A stretch of 64,000 nucleotides of DNA from an uncultured Collinsella sp. (GTDB taxonomy: Bacteria; Actinomycetota; Coriobacteriia; Coriobacteriales; Coriobacteriaceae), in assembly GCA_900759565.1 (NCBI GenBank), contig CAAEVV010000064.1, positions 1 to 64,000 of the forward strand, in the 5' to 3' direction. The position numbers and the translations under genes are program-made. Position 1 is the first letter of the stretch. Each line of letters opens with the position of its first letter. The notes beneath the pieces were generated by a model. It was not told where the DNA came from. It did not search any database and saw nothing but the letters and a program-made list of their open reading frames with translations. Positions 40,018-49,762 of this stretch are shown here, piece after piece.

Positions 40018-41748
40018 CTACATACGCCCCAATTCGCCCACGATATGACCCACACGGTCCTCGGGCTCCTTGACCTCGACGCCGTTGTAGCGGAAGAACC
40101 GCGCCGGGTCGTGCATCAAGTCCTCGAGCGGCACCAGCACAAAATCGCGCTCGCCGATCAGCGGATGCGGCAGGCGCAGCTTTTTGCCGCCGTGGGTCTC
40201 GCCGTCCATCCACAGCAGGTCCAGGTCGATGGTGCGCGGGCCGTTGGCCTTGGCCTTTTTGGAGCGGTCGCGCCCCAGCTCAGCCTCGATCTTCATAAGC
40301 TCGTCGAGCAGCACCAACGGCGCCAGCTCGGTCTTGATCTCGATGACGGCGTTGGCAAACGCGTCCTGGCGCGTCTCGTAGGCAGGCTCGCTCTCGTAGA
40401 TCTTGGAGGAGTTGGACACGCAGGTGAGTGGAATCTCGGCGATCATCTCGCGTGCAGCGCGGATGTTGTCGCAGCGATGCCCCAGGTTGGAGCCCACAGC
40501 CACAAACGCGCGGCGCGGCTGCGGCTTGGCAACCGCCCAGTAACCGTTCAGGAACTGCGCAAAACCCGCGGCGTCGTGCACGCGCACGATGTTGGCACCG
40601 GCCTGGATGGCGCCCAGGCACACGCCAAACGTAGCGGCATCGCGCTCGGCGGCCTCGGTCACGCCCGAGACGGCGCCCACAAAGCGCTTGCGCGACACGG
40701 CGCACATGAGCGGATAGCCCAGTGACGCCATCTTGGCAGTCTCGCGCTGGATGACGATGTCCTCGTTAGCCGACTTACCAAAGCCCGGGCCAGGATCGAT
40801 GCAGATGCGGTCGCGCGACACGCCGGCATGGATGAGTGTGCGGGCCTGGTCAGACAGAAAGCCCATGACGCGGCGCATAATGGGCGCCGAATCGGGCAGG
40901 GTGAAGCGGCGGAGCTGCGAGGTGGGCACGTAGGCTTCCTCGCGGCGGGCGCTGCGGCGCATCATGGCGGCCAGACGGTCATTGGACTCCGATGCGGCCT
41001 CGGTGGCTGCGGGCGCGGGCGCGACGGTCTCGGCGGCAGTAGCCTGCTCGGCGGCCGGCGTCTCCTGCTCGCTTGAAGGCTCGGACGTGGGCTCCGGTTC
41101 GCCAAACGGCAACGAGGGCTGCACCACGCCGCCCGGAAGCTTGGCCTCCGGCTTAGGCTCGCCCAGCAACTTGCCGCGACGGCGGCGAGCCGGCTTCTCG
41201 GCCTCACGCGCGGCCTCGGCAGCCGCCTCGCGCGCCTTCTCGGCAACAAACGCCGCTGCCGAGGTATCGAGCTGCACCGTTGCGTGTGTGCGTGCGGGCG
41301 CGGCGACCTCGCCGGCATGCATCACGATGACGCCGCAGGTGCTCGTCTTAACAAACTCGACCATCTTGGGATCGGTGAAGCCGGTCACGTCATTGACGAT
41401 CGAGGCGCCGCAGCGCACGGCCGCCTTGGCAACCGCCACATGACGCGTGTCGATCGAGACGATGGCGCCCTCCTTGGCCAGCGCGCGCACCACGGGCAGC
41501 ACGCGGCGAGCCTCCTCGTCGGGGTTGACCGGGGTAAAACCAGGGCGCGTGGACTCGCCGCCCACGTCGATGATGTCGGCGCCGGCGTCAAGCATCGCCA
41601 GGCCGTACTCGATGGCGGCATCCGGGTCGAAGTGCTCCCCGCCGTCGCTAAACGAATCGGGCGTCACGTTGAGGACGCCCATGATGCGCGGACGGTCAAA
41701 GCTGAGCTCGTACTTTCCGCACCGCCATGTCTTGCTGTCGTTCGCCAT
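40018..41748 (-). CDS. folPK: Dihydropteroate synthase - HPPK fusion (folate synthesis)
   Basis: This 576-residue bifunctional enzyme has an N-terminal DHPS with MGVLNVTPDSFSDGG, IIDVGGESTRPG, SIDTRH, ICIDPGPGFGKS and SRKRF. HPPK follows (about 420-576) with VAVGSNLGHR and GPRTIDLDLLW. These are consecutive folate steps, order folP-folK. Between VIVMHAGEV and the helix before ICIDPG, where DHPS normally has about 20 residues, there are about 145, rich in Ala/Glu/Pro/Arg. All catalytic motifs are intact, so the enzyme should work. GAGGAGG lies 6 nt before the ATG at 41748. Confidence 0.92.
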   Translation of the reverse strand: MANDSKTWRCGKYELSFDRPRIMGVLNVTPDSFSDGGEHFDPDAAIEYGLAMLDAGADIIDVGGESTRPGFTPVNPDEEARRVLPVVRALAKEGAIVSIDTRHVAVAKAAVRCGASIVNDVTGFTDPKMVEFVKTSTCGVIVMHAGEVAAPARTHATVQLDTSAAAFVAEKAREAAAEAAREAEKPARRRRGKLLGEPKPEAKLPGGVVQPSLPFGEPEPTSEPSSEQETPAAEQATAAETVAPAPAATEAASESNDRLAAMMRRSARREEAYVPTSQLRRFTLPDSAPIMRRVMGFLSDQARTLIHAGVSRDRICIDPGPGFGKSANEDIVIQRETAKMASLGYPLMCAVSRKRFVGAVSGVTEAAERDAATFGVCLGAIQAGANIVRVHDAAGFAQFLNGYWAVAKPQPRRAFVAVGSNLGHRCDNIRAAREMIAEIPLTCVSNSSKIYESEPAYETRQDAFANAVIEIKTELAPLVLLDELMKIEAELGRDRSKKAKANGPRTIDLDLLWMDGETHGGKKLRLPHPLIGERDFVLVPLEDLMHDPARFFRYNGVEVKEPEDRVGHIVGELGRM

Positions 41749-41842
41749 GAACATCCTCCTCAAATGCCCGCGCCGCCGCGCTCGGGCGCAGGCGGCGGGG
41801 TCGCTTTGCAATCAGTCTTTCTATTGTATCCGCGCACACGGG

Positions 41843-42595
41843 CTAGAACGCAAACGCGGCCGCGATGTCGCAAGAAATCAGCAGGTCGGCATTTGCATCC
41901 TGATCGGTGGGAGCAAGATTGCAAATGGCCAGCGTATCGCCGGTAAAGTAACGCGTAAGGCCTGCCGCCGGATACACCACGAGCGAGGTCCCGCCCACAA
42001 TGAGGGCATCGGCCGCGGCGATGGCGGCAACGGCACCAGTCAGCACATGCTCATCGAGCGGCTCCTCGTAGAGCACCACATCGGGCTTAATGCGCCCGCC
42101 GCACGCAGGACACACGGGCACGCCCGCGGCGTCCTCGTGCTCGCGCGAGCAAATCCACTCGGCGCTATAGACCGCGCCGCACGACTGGCAAATGTTGCGA
42201 TGGACCGATCCGTGCAGCTCGAACACGCGCTGTGAGCCGGCCATCTGATGCAGACCGTCGATATTTTGCGTCACCACGGCATTCAGCTTGCCGGCGCGCT
42301 CCAGCTCGGCCAGCCTGGTGTGGCAGCGGTTGGGCTTGGCGCCAAGCGCGATCATCTTGGTGCGGTAAAAGTCGAAGAACTCCGCAGGATGCGCCTCGTA
42401 AAAGCTATGCGACAGCATGGTCTCGGGCGGATAGGCAAACTGCTGGTGATACAGGCCGTCCACGCTGCGGAAATCGGGGATGCCGCTCGCCGTGGAAACA
42501 CCCGCGCCGCCAAAGAAGACCACGCGCTTGTGGGTGTCAAACAGATCCGCCAGCGCGGCGGAGGCCTGCCTGGGGTCCGATATTGCCTGCGTCAT
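41843..42595 (-). CDS. cobB: Sir2-family NAD-dependent protein deacylase
   Basis: This 250-residue sirtuin has GAGVSTASGIPDFR (NAD binding), TQNIDGLH, the catalytic His in ELHGS, a Zn site made by CQSC and CPAC, and the late GTSLVVYPAAG loop. It removes acetyl or acyl groups from lysines using NAD+. It has GGAGGA just before the ATG and stands between folPK and the divergent exonuclease gene. Confidence 0.93.
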   Translation of the reverse strand: MTQAISDPRQASAALADLFDTHKRVVFFGGAGVSTASGIPDFRSVDGLYHQQFAYPPETMLSHSFYEAHPAEFFDFYRTKMIALGAKPNRCHTRLAELERAGKLNAVVTQNIDGLHQMAGSQRVFELHGSVHRNICQSCGAVYSAEWICSREHEDAAGVPVCPACGGRIKPDVVLYEEPLDEHVLTGAVAAIAAADALIVGGTSLVVYPAAGLTRYFTGDTLAICNLAPTDQDANADLLISCDIAAAFAF

Positions 42596-42730
42596 ATGAG
42601 TCCTCCGTCCTTGTTAGTCGGGCAGCGTTGAGCGACGTCCCAGCATGCGGCCTTTAAGTCAGCATGCGCGGATCCCACCCCGCCCCTGTTGCGCTAATCT
42701 TAAGCCTGCCAACCCCGTCGAAAGGACACC

Positions 42731-43549
42731 ATGCCTCAGACTTACACTTTCGCCTCGTGGAACGTCAACGGCCTGCGCGCCGTGCTCAAAAAGGACCCGA
42801 GCTTTATCCAGATCGCGCAAGAACTCGACGTCGATATCCTGGCGCTGCAGGAGACCAAGCTGCAGGAGGGCCAGGTCGATATCGACCTGCCCGGCTATCA
42901 CCAAACCTGGAGCTACGCCGAGCGCAAGGGCTACTCGGGCACCGCGGTCTTTAGCCGCCAGGAACCGCTGCGCGTACTGCGCGCCGATGCGCTGCTGCCC
43001 TACGCCGGCGAGGGCGAGGCGGCCGAGCTCGTCGCCCAAGCCGCGACCGAGGGCCGCGTCTGCGCGCCGGAGTTCGACAAGTTCTGGTTTGTGGATGTCT
43101 ACACTCCCAACGCGCAAAACGAACTCGCCCGCATCGACGTGCGCATGGCCTGGGACGATGCCTACCGCGGCTTTTTGAACGCGCTCGAGCGCGAGACCGG
43201 CAAACACGTCGTAACCTGCGGCGACTTTAACGTGGCGCACGAGGAAATCGACCTTAAGAACCCCAAGTCCAACCGCGGCAACGCGGGCTTTTCGGACGAA
43301 GAACGCAGCAAGTTTACCGAACTGCTCGACGCCGGCTTTACCGATACCTGGCGCGCGGCAAATCCCGACGTCGAGGGCGTCTATAGCTGGTGGAGCTACC
43401 GCTTTAATGCCCGCAAGAACAACGCCGGCTGGCGCATCGATTACTTCCTGGTAAGCGACGCAATCGCCGACAACGTACGCGACACCGGCATCCGCGGCGA
43501 CATCTTCGGCAGCGACCACTGCCCCGTCACCCTCACGCTAGAACTCTAG
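42731..43549 (+). CDS. xth: Exodeoxyribonuclease III family (AP endonuclease)
   Basis: This 272-residue Mg2+-dependent nuclease of base-excision repair has SWNVNGLRA, LQETKLQ, the GDFNVAHEEIDLKNPKSNRG segment, RIDYFLVS and the C-terminal GSDHCPV. All catalytic residues of the EEP fold are visible. GAAAGGA precedes the ATG. It is a single gene. Confidence 0.94.
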   Translation: MPQTYTFASWNVNGLRAVLKKDPSFIQIAQELDVDILALQETKLQEGQVDIDLPGYHQTWSYAERKGYSGTAVFSRQEPLRVLRADALLPYAGEGEAAELVAQAATEGRVCAPEFDKFWFVDVYTPNAQNELARIDVRMAWDDAYRGFLNALERETGKHVVTCGDFNVAHEEIDLKNPKSNRGNAGFSDEERSKFTELLDAGFTDTWRAANPDVEGVYSWWSYRFNARKNNAGWRIDYFLVSDAIADNVRDTGIRGDIFGSDHCPVTLTLEL

Positions 43550-43613
43550 CCCCAAGTAATTCCTGGGGGGACAGAGGAAAACAGATTATGTGGCCCCTCT
43601 CCCCCTATAAGGT

Positions 43614-43672
43614 GCGGTGGAATAGTTCCTGTTTGGGCAGCAAATAGCCAAAAACGAGAACTATTCCACCGC
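43614..43672. repeat. Palindromic element with 15-bp perfect arms
   Basis: GCGGTGGAATAGTTC (43614-43628) against GAACTATTCCACCGC (43658-43672), with a 29-nt interior. It fills most of the gap between the nuclease and ECF genes, after a GGGGGGACAG word at 43565-43574. Confidence 0.75.
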
Positions 43673-43698
43673 AAGTTCGTGAGGGAACGCGAAATGCC

Positions 43699-44412
43699 TT
43701 ACAGCCCGTATTTCACGACGACACGGTTAATGCGGCGACACCAAGGCTTGTACAAGGCGGCCAAAAACACGCAGGTCGCAAGGCCGTGCGTAATATCGAA
43801 CGGCACTGCCGTGGCAAGACGCGCCGCGGCACCCGCCCAAGTAAGCGGCTGTACAAAACCAATGATGTCATACGCGTTGATCACGACGCCATAGAGCAGG
43901 CCCGACGCAAAGCCGTACGCCAGCAGCGCTGGCATGCGCACGGTGCCGTCGGCGCGGTCGAACGCACCCGCATACGCCAGCACACCGCCAACGTATCCCA
44001 CGAGCCCCCAGGCATACATCTGCCACGACGTCCACATGCCCTGCCCAAAAAAGAAATTGCTGGTCAGCGCTGCCAGCGCGCCAACCATAAAACCATTGCG
44101 GCGACCAAGCGTCGCCCCCGCGATAATGGCGATGGCGCTCACCGGTTTAAAGTCGGGAATGAGCCCAAACAGGATGCGCCCCGCCGCCGCCAGCGCCGCC
44201 AGCACCAGCGTGGGCATAATCTGGCGCAAACCCGGACGCGATGCCTCATAGCCCGCAAAGAACAGCGCAAGCACCAACGCCACCACAACCAGCATGGCCA
44301 ACGCTGCCTGCTCAACACCCGCCAGCAACGCGGCAGCCATCACCGCCGGCACCGCCAACAACAGCGGGATCTCCAGTTTTGCAAGCAAACGCGAGAAACG
44401 ACAGTCCGTCAT
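43699..44412 (-). CDS. ECF transporter substrate-binding (S) component
   Basis: This 237-residue membrane protein has about six spans, with the S-component-type segments FKPVSAIAIIAGATLG and VGALAALTSNFFFGQGMWTSWQMYAWGLVGYVGG. The last pattern is like cobalamin/queuosine-type and HMP-type S components; the ligand cannot be told. It lies 4 bp after the fused ATPase gene, in a dedicated (group I) ECF operon with its own A and T components. Confidence 0.85.
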   Translation of the reverse strand: MTDCRFSRLLAKLEIPLLLAVPAVMAAALLAGVEQAALAMLVVVALVLALFFAGYEASRPGLRQIMPTLVLAALAAAGRILFGLIPDFKPVSAIAIIAGATLGRRNGFMVGALAALTSNFFFGQGMWTSWQMYAWGLVGYVGGVLAYAGAFDRADGTVRMPALLAYGFASGLLYGVVINAYDIIGFVQPLTWAGAAARLATAVPFDITHGLATCVFLAALYKPWCRRINRVVVKYGL

Positions 44413-44416
44413 CCCA

Positions 44417-46060
44417 TCACGCCCTATAGAACACGTTGTCGGCAAAGAAGTCGGCCGGGGACTCCATGCAGGCAATCTCGCCGTCAAACATCATGGCGAC
44501 GTCGTCGGCTACCTGCTCGGCAAAGTCCAAATCGTGCGTAGCCATGATGACGGTGCCGCCAGCCTTCGCATGGTCACGCAGGGCGCGGGCGATGATGCGG
44601 CGGCTGAACAGGTCTAGACCCTTGGTGGGCTCATCGAGCAATAGCAGTTCGGGGCCGATTAGCAGCAGTTTTGCCAATGCAAGCAGTTGACGCTGCCCGC
44701 CCGAAAGATCGTACGGATGGCGTCCATCCAGACCCGACAACCCCAAGCTCGCCGCACGCTCCCGCGCCAAGTTCTCGTCATATCCGCAGGTCGAGGCCCA
44801 TTCCATCAGCTCATCGCGAACCGTCTCGGCAACCAACAATGCTTTGGGATTCTGAGGCAGCAGCGCCGCCGAGGCCGCTCCGCGCACCATGCGGCCGCGC
44901 TGCAGCTTGGCGGTCTTCGCCAGCACCGAGAGTATCGTCGACTTACCGCATCCGTTGCCGCCCACGATCGCATGCACCGCACCGGCCGAAAACGCCACGT
45001 CGAGCCCGCGCAGCACCCAACCGCCCGCGCGATCGTAGCGAAACCAGCCTTCCGACAGGGTGGTAGCCGACCCGCCGTGCATTTTTTGGAGTATTCTGCT
45101 TCCATCCGTGCGCGGGAAAGCTTCCGAGCCGTTTTCGAGCGACGTTTGCGCCACAAATTCGGACGATTTGTCCAATTCTGAACTTTTTTTCGCGCTCGAT
45201 ACGTCCCCGGGCGGCTCTGGAGAGCACGAATTGTCCTCATGCCTGCTGAATACTCCTTTATTTGCACATCGGATGGCACCCCACCCCAACATGTCATCGG
45301 AAAACAGCGATTCTCGGCGTCCCAAAGAAGCCATATCCGCCACCTCGCGCACGCGACCGTCCTCAATCCGGTACGCACACGTCGCGTATTCGAGCATTGG
45401 GCGCGGCTGATGCGTCGCCACAACAACCGTGCAGCCCAGCTCGCGATTCACACGAAACAGCGCGTGCAGAAAATTCTTCTCAGCAACGGGATCGAGCTGA
45501 GACGTGGGCTCGTCGAGCAGCAGCACGCGCGGGCGCAGCGCCAGGACGGCGGCAAGCGACAGCAGCTGCTTGCGGCCACCCGAAAGCGTATCGGTATCAC
45601 GATGAAGCCAATCTTCCAGCCCAAAGAAATAGCTAGTCTCAGCTACGCGACGGCGCATCTCATCACGTGCTAGCCCCAAGTTTTCCAGGCCAAACGCCAT
45701 CTCGTGCCACACGGTTTCGCACACGATCTGGTTCTCGGGATCCTGGAACACATAGCCCACGCGCTCCGCCGATGCCCGTACGTCCATGTCGGCAACGTTC
45801 TCGCCCAGCACGCGCGCATCGCCAGTGCGCTCGCCCGCTGGAGCGATCTCGGGCTTGAGCAGCGACAGCAGCGTCGACTTGCCCGAACCGGTACCGCCAA
45901 CAAGCAGCGCAAATGCACCTTGGGGAACAGACCAGTCGAGCCCCTCGAGCACCGCAGCATCAGCATCGGGGTAGGCAAAGCTCAGGCTCCGCACCTCAAT
46001 CGCTGGCATATCCGGGCCGCACGCAGCGCCCGACACCGGGCCCCTGTCCAACCGAGCCAT
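44417..46060 (-). CDS. ECF transporter fused ATPase (two ABC domains)
   Basis: This 547-residue protein has two ABC ATPase domains in one chain. Domain 1 has Walker A GGTGSGKST (55-63), the Q-loop FQDPENQIV typical of EcfA, LSGGRKQ and LLLDEPTSQLD. Domain 2 has GGNGCGKST (367-375), LSGGQRQ and LLLDEPTKGLD. The linker (about 267-330; DNA 45073-45262) is Ser/Glu/Lys-rich, unlike the flanking code, and AT-richer. The start shares one base with the T-component stop. It powers the S/T membrane pair. Confidence 0.9.
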   Translation of the reverse strand: MARLDRGPVSGAACGPDMPAIEVRSLSFAYPDADAAVLEGLDWSVPQGAFALLVGGTGSGKSTLLSLLKPEIAPAGERTGDARVLGENVADMDVRASAERVGYVFQDPENQIVCETVWHEMAFGLENLGLARDEMRRRVAETSYFFGLEDWLHRDTDTLSGGRKQLLSLAAVLALRPRVLLLDEPTSQLDPVAEKNFLHALFRVNRELGCTVVVATHQPRPMLEYATCAYRIEDGRVREVADMASLGRRESLFSDDMLGWGAIRCANKGVFSRHEDNSCSPEPPGDVSSAKKSSELDKSSEFVAQTSLENGSEAFPRTDGSRILQKMHGGSATTLSEGWFRYDRAGGWVLRGLDVAFSAGAVHAIVGGNGCGKSTILSVLAKTAKLQRGRMVRGAASAALLPQNPKALLVAETVRDELMEWASTCGYDENLARERAASLGLSGLDGRHPYDLSGGQRQLLALAKLLLIGPELLLLDEPTKGLDLFSRRIIARALRDHAKAGGTVIMATHDLDFAEQVADDVAMMFDGEIACMESPADFFADNVFYRA

Positions 46061-46947
46061 CAGCCAAACCTCTTCTCATCAATCGCGTGCAATGCGCAAG
46101 GCAGCACCATCCAGGCAGCGTACACAACATAGCCCGGCCACGGCGCCGGCACCGAGAGCTGCGGATAAAACGAATACTGCGTCGTCGCGGCCCACGCCAC
46201 CGCCACCGCGGCGGCGCCAAACACCGCAAGTCCAACCAGCGCGGCAGCGTCGCCGCGCCCCAGTCGATACCGCGCATACGTCGTACGACGCGTCGCGGCA
46301 CCCCACCCGCGCGAGCGCATGGCGTCCGCGCGCTCCAGCGAATCTTCCATGCCCCAGCCCATCAACACGCTCGACGCCCGCAGGCGCGAGCGCACGGGGT
46401 CGGCCGGCGCACGCCCCGGTACATCAATCGCATCTTGCACCGCCAGCACCGTGCGGCCGCGGCGCAAAAACTGCGGGATAAGCCGCATGCACATCGAGAT
46501 CATGAGCGCGATCACCGGCGCGGCGTTACCCAAAAGCGCAAGCACCTTGTCGTATTCGAGCATCGACGCCGCGGCCTCAAACCACAGCACGCTCGCCACA
46601 AACAGTCCGCCCATGCACAGGCCATATACCATGCTCTCCAGATACACCGCGCGCACGCCGATGCGAAGCAGCTCCGTCGAGCCCGAGGCGCTAAACAGCG
46701 GATTGACCAGCGCGATAATCAAAATCACCGGCAGCTGCCAGCGAAGCGCCCCCAACGTGCGCGCAGCACCGCGCGTCGCAAATCCATACGCCAGCCCGCC
46801 CGTAAGTGACAGCGCAATCAGCACCGGCTGCATCGAGAACATGGTGAGCCCCAGCGTCAGCACTATATAGAGTGCCGGCACAGCCGGATGCGACATCGAG
46901 AATGCCGCGACGGGCTCGCCGCCAAACTCCTCTTGTATGTTGTCCAC
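46060..46947 (-). CDS. ECF transporter transmembrane (T) component
   Basis: This EcfT/CbiQ-like membrane protein of about 295 residues has five to six spans. It has the coupling-helix motifs of the family: SVLMGWGMEDSLERADAMRSRGWG, matching the A-R-G and R-x-R-G type helices that dock on the ATPases. The start is unsure: I prefer GTG 46947 behind a G-rich stretch, but the frame stays open to 47118. It is the first gene of the ECF operon, divergent from glmU. Confidence 0.82.
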   Translation of the reverse strand: MDNIQEEFGGEPVAAFSMSHPAVPALYIVLTLGLTMFSMQPVLIALSLTGGLAYGFATRGAARTLGALRWQLPVILIIALVNPLFSASGSTELLRIGVRAVYLESMVYGLCMGGLFVASVLWFEAAASMLEYDKVLALLGNAAPVIALMISMCMRLIPQFLRRGRTVLAVQDAIDVPGRAPADPVRSRLRASSVLMGWGMEDSLERADAMRSRGWGAATRRTTYARYRLGRGDAAALVGLAVFGAAAVAVAWAATTQYSFYPQLSVPAPWPGYVVYAAWMVLPCALHAIDEKRFG

Positions 46948-47146
46948 GGGCACCCCCGTCCCCTCGCTCAAACGGCAGCTCCGCAGCACCGCCAACGCCG
47001 CACGCAAGCAGCGCAAACGCCACGCCGGCGGCGCAAGCCTCAACCGCCGCAAACCAATCGCTACGCGCTCAACATATGCCTGCGGTATCATATTGCGCCG
47101 TGTATCGTTTCCAAACACACGTCTCTATAACGTAACAGGAGATCAC

Positions 47147-48559
47147 ATGGACGCAACCGCAATTATCCTCGCCGCCGGCGAGGGCACCCGCATGAAGTCG
47201 AACCACTGCAAGGTTTCGCACAAGATCCTGGGTAAGCCCATGGTTCAGTGGATCGTCGACGCCACCATCAAGGCCGGCTGCAGCCGCGTCGTGGTCGTCA
47301 TCGGCAGCCACGCCGACGAGATGCGCGCCCTCATCGATGGCGCCTACGCCAACAGCGCCACCAAGGTCGAGTGCGTCGAGCAGACCGAGCGCCTGGGCAC
47401 CGGTCACGCCGTGAAGGTCGCGCTCGAGGCCTGCGGCATCGCGCAAGGCCCCATCGTGGTGCTCAACGGCGACCTGCCGCTCATCACCGCCGACACCGTC
47501 GCCAAGTTCGCGCAAACCGTCGCCACCGGCGAGCTCGCCTGCACCGTCATGACCATGACCCCGCCCGACCCCTTCGGCTACGGCCGCATCAAGCTGGGCG
47601 CCGATGGTCAGATCGAGCGTATCATCGAGCAGAAGGACTGCACGCCCGAGCAGGCCGCCACGCTGCTCGAGTGCAACGCCGGCTGCTACGCCTTTGACGG
47701 CGCGCAGCTCGCCGCCCACATTAACGAGATCGGCAACGACAACGCGCAGTCCGAGTACTACCTGCCCGACATGCTCGAAATCCTCAAGGGTCACGGCCAG
47801 GCGGTCTCCATCTTCCACTGCGATGACTACCGCGACGGCCTGGGCGTCAACAGCCGCATTCAGCTCGCGCAGCTCACCGCCATCGCGCGCGACCGCATCA
47901 ACGAGCACTGGATGGCCGAGGGCGTCACGTTCATCGATCCCACGCAGGCCTGGATCGGCCCCGACGCCGTTATCGGCCGTGACACCGTCGTGTGGCCGCA
48001 GACGCACCTGATCGGCCACGTCACCGTGGGCGAGGAGTGCCAGCTTGGCCCCAACAGCCGCCTCACCGACACCACCGTCGGCAGCGGCTGCGTCATCGAT
48101 GAGACTATCGCCATCGAGGCCGTCATCGAGAACGGCGTCGACTGCGGCCCACGCGCCTACCTGCGCCCGGGCACCCACATGCTCGACGGATCCAAGGCCG
48201 GAACGCACGTGGAGATCAAGAAGTCCACGATCGGCGAGGGCTCCAAGGTGCCGCACCTGTCCTACATCGGCGACACCACCATGGGCTCCGGCGTCAACGT
48301 GGGCGCGGGCTCCATCACCTGCAACTACGACGGCGTGCACAAGCACAAGACCGTCATCGGCAAGGACGCCTTCATCGGTTCCGACACCATGATGGTCGCG
48401 CCCGCCCAGATCGGCGACGGCGCGCTCGTGGCCGCCGGCTCCGTCATCACCGAGCCGGTCCCGGCCGACGCACTCGGCCTGGGTCGTGCCCGTCAGGTAA
48501 ACATTGAGGGTTGGGCCGCCGATTATCGCCGCCGTCTGCACGAGGACGACGAGGTATAA
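47147..48559 (+). CDS. glmU: Bifunctional UDP-GlcNAc pyrophosphorylase / GlcN-1-P acetyltransferase
   Basis: This 470-residue enzyme makes UDP-GlcNAc for peptidoglycan. The N-terminal uridylyltransferase has LAAGEGTRMKS and the LNGDLPLI region; the C-terminal left-handed beta-helix (about 255-460) has THVEIKKS and NVGAGSITCNYDG. Its length is normal for the family. AGGAG lies 6 nt before the ATG at 47147. It is followed by a terminator and then prs, an order common in Gram-positives. Confidence 0.96.
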   Translation: MDATAIILAAGEGTRMKSNHCKVSHKILGKPMVQWIVDATIKAGCSRVVVVIGSHADEMRALIDGAYANSATKVECVEQTERLGTGHAVKVALEACGIAQGPIVVLNGDLPLITADTVAKFAQTVATGELACTVMTMTPPDPFGYGRIKLGADGQIERIIEQKDCTPEQAATLLECNAGCYAFDGAQLAAHINEIGNDNAQSEYYLPDMLEILKGHGQAVSIFHCDDYRDGLGVNSRIQLAQLTAIARDRINEHWMAEGVTFIDPTQAWIGPDAVIGRDTVVWPQTHLIGHVTVGEECQLGPNSRLTDTTVGSGCVIDETIAIEAVIENGVDCGPRAYLRPGTHMLDGSKAGTHVEIKKSTIGEGSKVPHLSYIGDTTMGSGVNVGAGSITCNYDGVHKHKTVIGKDAFIGSDTMMVAPAQIGDGALVAAGSVITEPVPADALGLGRARQVNIEGWAADYRRRLHEDDEV

Positions 48560-48576
48560 CGTTTTACCAAGCATCT

Positions 48577-48609
48577 AAGGAGCTGTTCCCATGGGGACGG
48601 CTCCTTTTT
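48577..48609 (+). terminator. glmU terminator
   Basis: Stem AAGGAGC/GCTCCTT with a paired inner TTCCC/GGGGA stem is followed by TTTTTC. Confidence 0.88.
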
Positions 48610-48700
48610 CTATCGTGACCTGCGCAACCGGATGAGTGGTCGGTTCGTGTCCGTTGACGGTAAAGACGTTATCAAGACTCGATAAACCCCGTCGCGCGGT

Positions 48701-48706
48701 TACAAT
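48701..48706 (+). promoter_or_regulatory. -10 box of prs
   Basis: TACAAT lies 47 bp before the prs ATG; the -35 region is not clear. Confidence 0.45.
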
Positions 48707-48752
48707 GCAAAAAGGCATCTATATGGCATTCGATATATAAAGGAGAAGGGTA

Positions 48753-49739
48753 ATGCCGATTAATGATCCCGAGAAGTCGGAGAATATGCGCAAGTCCATC
48801 CGCGTGTATTCCGGTTCCTCCAACCGTCCCCTCGCTCAGAAGATTGCTGAGTACCTTGGGGTCGAGCTTTCGGGCCTTACGCTAAAGCAGTTCGCCAATG
48901 GTGAGATTTACGCCCGCTACGACGAGACCGTCCGCGGCGCCGACGTCTTCCTGATTCAGTCCGTGGCCGGCGGCAACGTCAACGACATGCTCATGGAGCT
49001 GCTCATCGCCACCGACGCCGCCAAGCGCGCATCCGCCCGCTCCATCACTGCCGTTATCACCCACTACGGCTATGCCCGCCAGGACCGCAAGGCCGGCCCG
49101 CGCGAGCCCATCACCGCCCGCCTCGTCGCCAACCTGCTCGAGCGCGCCGGCGTCAACCGCATCATCACCCTCGACCTGCACCAGGGCCAGATCCAGGGCT
49201 TCTTCGATATCCCGGTTAACCACCTGTCCGCACTGCCGCTGTTTGGCCAGTACTACAACGACATGCACTTCGACACCGACAACCTGGTTGTCGTCTCCCC
49301 CGACGTGGGCCGCGCCAAGGCCGCCAAGAAGCTGTCCGACATGCTCGGCTGCGACCTGGCCATCGCCCACAAGGGCCGTCCGCGCCACAACGCCGCCGAG
49401 GTCATGGGCATCATCGGTGACATCAAGGGCAAGACCTGCATCATCAACGACGACATGATCGACACCGCTGGCACCCTGTGCGCCAACGTCAAGGAGCTCA
49501 AGGCTATGGGCGCTGGCGACATCTACGTCTGCGCCACCCACGGCATCTTCTCCGGTCCGGCCATCGAGCGTCTGAACGACGCCCCGATCGTCGAGTGCCT
49601 CGTCACCGACGCCATTCCCGTCGAGGTCGGCGGCAAGATCAAGACCATCTCGGTCGCCGAGGAGTTCGCTCAGGCCATCTCCGCCGTTTACCACGAGGAG
49701 CCCGTCTCCACGCTCGTCGGCGGCGACTTCGCGCTGTAG
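48753..49739 (+). CDS. prs: Ribose-phosphate pyrophosphokinase
   Basis: This 328-residue enzyme makes PRPP from ribose 5-phosphate and ATP, feeding purine, pyrimidine, NAD, His and Trp synthesis. It has the early SGSSNRPLAQKIAEYLG region, the flexible loop YARQDRK, and the PRPP-binding motif region INDDMIDTAGTL. AAGGAG lies 8 nt before the ATG. The purine genes at the right end of the window use its product. Confidence 0.96.
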   Translation: MPINDPEKSENMRKSIRVYSGSSNRPLAQKIAEYLGVELSGLTLKQFANGEIYARYDETVRGADVFLIQSVAGGNVNDMLMELLIATDAAKRASARSITAVITHYGYARQDRKAGPREPITARLVANLLERAGVNRIITLDLHQGQIQGFFDIPVNHLSALPLFGQYYNDMHFDTDNLVVVSPDVGRAKAAKKLSDMLGCDLAIAHKGRPRHNAAEVMGIIGDIKGKTCIINDDMIDTAGTLCANVKELKAMGAGDIYVCATHGIFSGPAIERLNDAPIVECLVTDAIPVEVGGKIKTISVAEEFAQAISAVYHEEPVSTLVGGDFAL

Positions 49740-49762
49740 TCGCTCGACCCTCGCATCCCTCC

